From contig CAVUIW010000022.1 of NCBI GenBank assembly GCA_963741525.1, forward strand, positions 310,001 to 374,000: DNA of 64,000 nt, written 5' to 3'. Each line of letters opens with the position of its first letter. The stretch's first letter is position 1. The stretch comes from JANNSX01 sp963741525 (lineage in GTDB: Bacteria > Pseudomonadota > Alphaproteobacteria > Rhizobiales > Hyphomicrobiaceae). Positions 63,516-64,000 of the stretch are shown here, in pieces. The position numbers and the translations under genes were made by a program. The notes below the pieces were generated by a model. It did no database searches, was not told the DNA's origin, and saw nothing but the letters and a program-made list of their open reading frames with translations.

Positions 63516-64000
63516 CTACGGTACTTGCTCCGCCGGAGGAGCAGGACCCGCCGGCGCCGGCCGGAAGATCAGACGCTGGTAGAGGATACCGATGCCGATC
63601 AGCACGGCGCCCAGGCAGAGGAAAGACAGCGCCCGCCAGATGCCGCCGACATCCGCCAGATCGAACACGGCGATCTTGACGGCCGCCAGCGCCACCAGTA
63701 GCGCCGAGGCGATCCGCGCCTCGATGGCACCGCGCCAGAGCCCGTAGAGCAGAAGCGCAACACCCAGGGCGAGCCAGGCGGCGGAATGGGCCCAGTGCTC
63801 GGGCTGGGTGGTGGGGTTCCAGATCGAGATACCGGCCCCCTGGAAGGCGTGCCGGACGCTCAACGAGACATAGAGCAGGATGAGCACGAGGCCCAAGGTG
63901 GCGGTCGCGATCGTCATCCAGTCCGGACGCAAGCCACGGATCTGCCGCGCCACGTAGAGCGCCATGAGGCCCGGCACGAGATAGCCGAGCAGCAGCGCGG
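63516..64000 (-). CDS. DUF2339 family membrane protein, 3' end only
   Basis: The last 160 codons of a gene entering from the right edge. Five hydrophobic segments are visible (ATLGLVLILLYVSLSV, AWLALGVALLLYGLW, IASALLVALAAVKIAVFDLA, ALSFLCLGAVLIGIGILYQR). The pattern DLADVGGIWRALSFLCLG near the C-terminus is characteristic of the very long multi-helix DUF2339 proteins. Pro-rich tail. Function unknown. Confidence 0.75.
   Translation of the reverse strand, partial: ALLLGYLVPGLMALYVARQIRGLRPDWMTIATATLGLVLILLYVSLSVRHAFQGAGISIWNPTTQPEHWAHSAAWLALGVALLLYGLWRGAIEARIASALLVALAAVKIAVFDLADVGGIWRALSFLCLGAVLIGIGILYQRLIFRPAPAGPAPPAEQVP

Overview
The window is a high-GC alphaproteobacterial chromosome segment, most likely from the Hyphomicrobiales (Rhizobiales). 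The evidence is gene content and order: a cox operon continuing through ctaB, ctaG, coxC, DUF983, SURF1 and thrC into an M16 peptidase; an aa3-oxidase subunit IV gene heading a split (pntAA/pntAB/pntB) transhydrogenase operon; a gshA-rsmE-ubiA-DUF4170 block; an IalB-family protein; and the long GAGC...GCTC hairpin repeats common between rhizobial genes. No rRNA, tRNA, CRISPR, prophage or plasmid functions were seen. Genus cannot be fixed from this.

Layout: 1-1.75 kb, XdhC/molybdenum-cofactor genes (minus). 2.3-5.8 kb, proton-translocating transhydrogenase operon with an embedded DUF2798 gene. 6.0-10.2 kb, katG and a DEAD-box helicase. 10.2-17 kb, a DMT permease, a CUT1-type sugar ABC importer without its ATPase, and a divergent sugar isomerase plus PfkB kinase. 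17-28.4 kb, mixed housekeeping: Uma2, queuosine-precursor transporter, DUF1835, class V aminotransferase, Lrp regulator, ornithine decarboxylase, CHASE2 cyclase, DUF3307, DsbD-like protein, YqgE. 28.4-32 kb, a 7TMR-DISM/PAS/GGDEF/EAL protein. 32-42 kb, the cytochrome aa3 oxidase operon running into thrC and an M16 peptidase. 42-47.8 kb, IalB, an IS4-family element, and two tandem secreted PAN/Cys-repeat proteins. 47.8-53.9 kb, gshA, rsmE, ubiA, DUF4170 and an MsbA-type exporter. 54-63.4 kb, a polyamine-type uptake and catabolism locus (guanidino-modifying enzyme, class III aminotransferase, glutamine-synthetase-like ligase, GntR, PotFGHI). The right edge holds the end of a DUF2339 membrane protein.

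Two features stand out. First, thirteen otherwise normal genes carry 19 one-base frameshifts, 16 of them insertions; removing or adding one base restores a full-length family member every time. They lie in 3.2-29.5 kb and 56.5-61.8 kb, with none in between, which looks like assembly or base-calling error more than gene decay. At four sites the corrected sequence is a GANTC (CcrM) site. Second, the intergenic regions hold several families of paired palindromes. One comprises three tandem pairs of roughly 75-80 bp hairpins with TAGTG ends and an asymmetric bulge whose arm alternates so that the pair is mirror-symmetric. Another is a GTAG-headed REP family, one inverted pair of which is split by the IS4 element.

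Functionally, the cox and pnt operons serve aerobic respiration and NADPH supply; katG and gshA serve oxidative-stress defence; ornithine decarboxylase makes putrescine while the PotFGHI/GS/aminotransferase locus probably imports and degrades it or a related amine.
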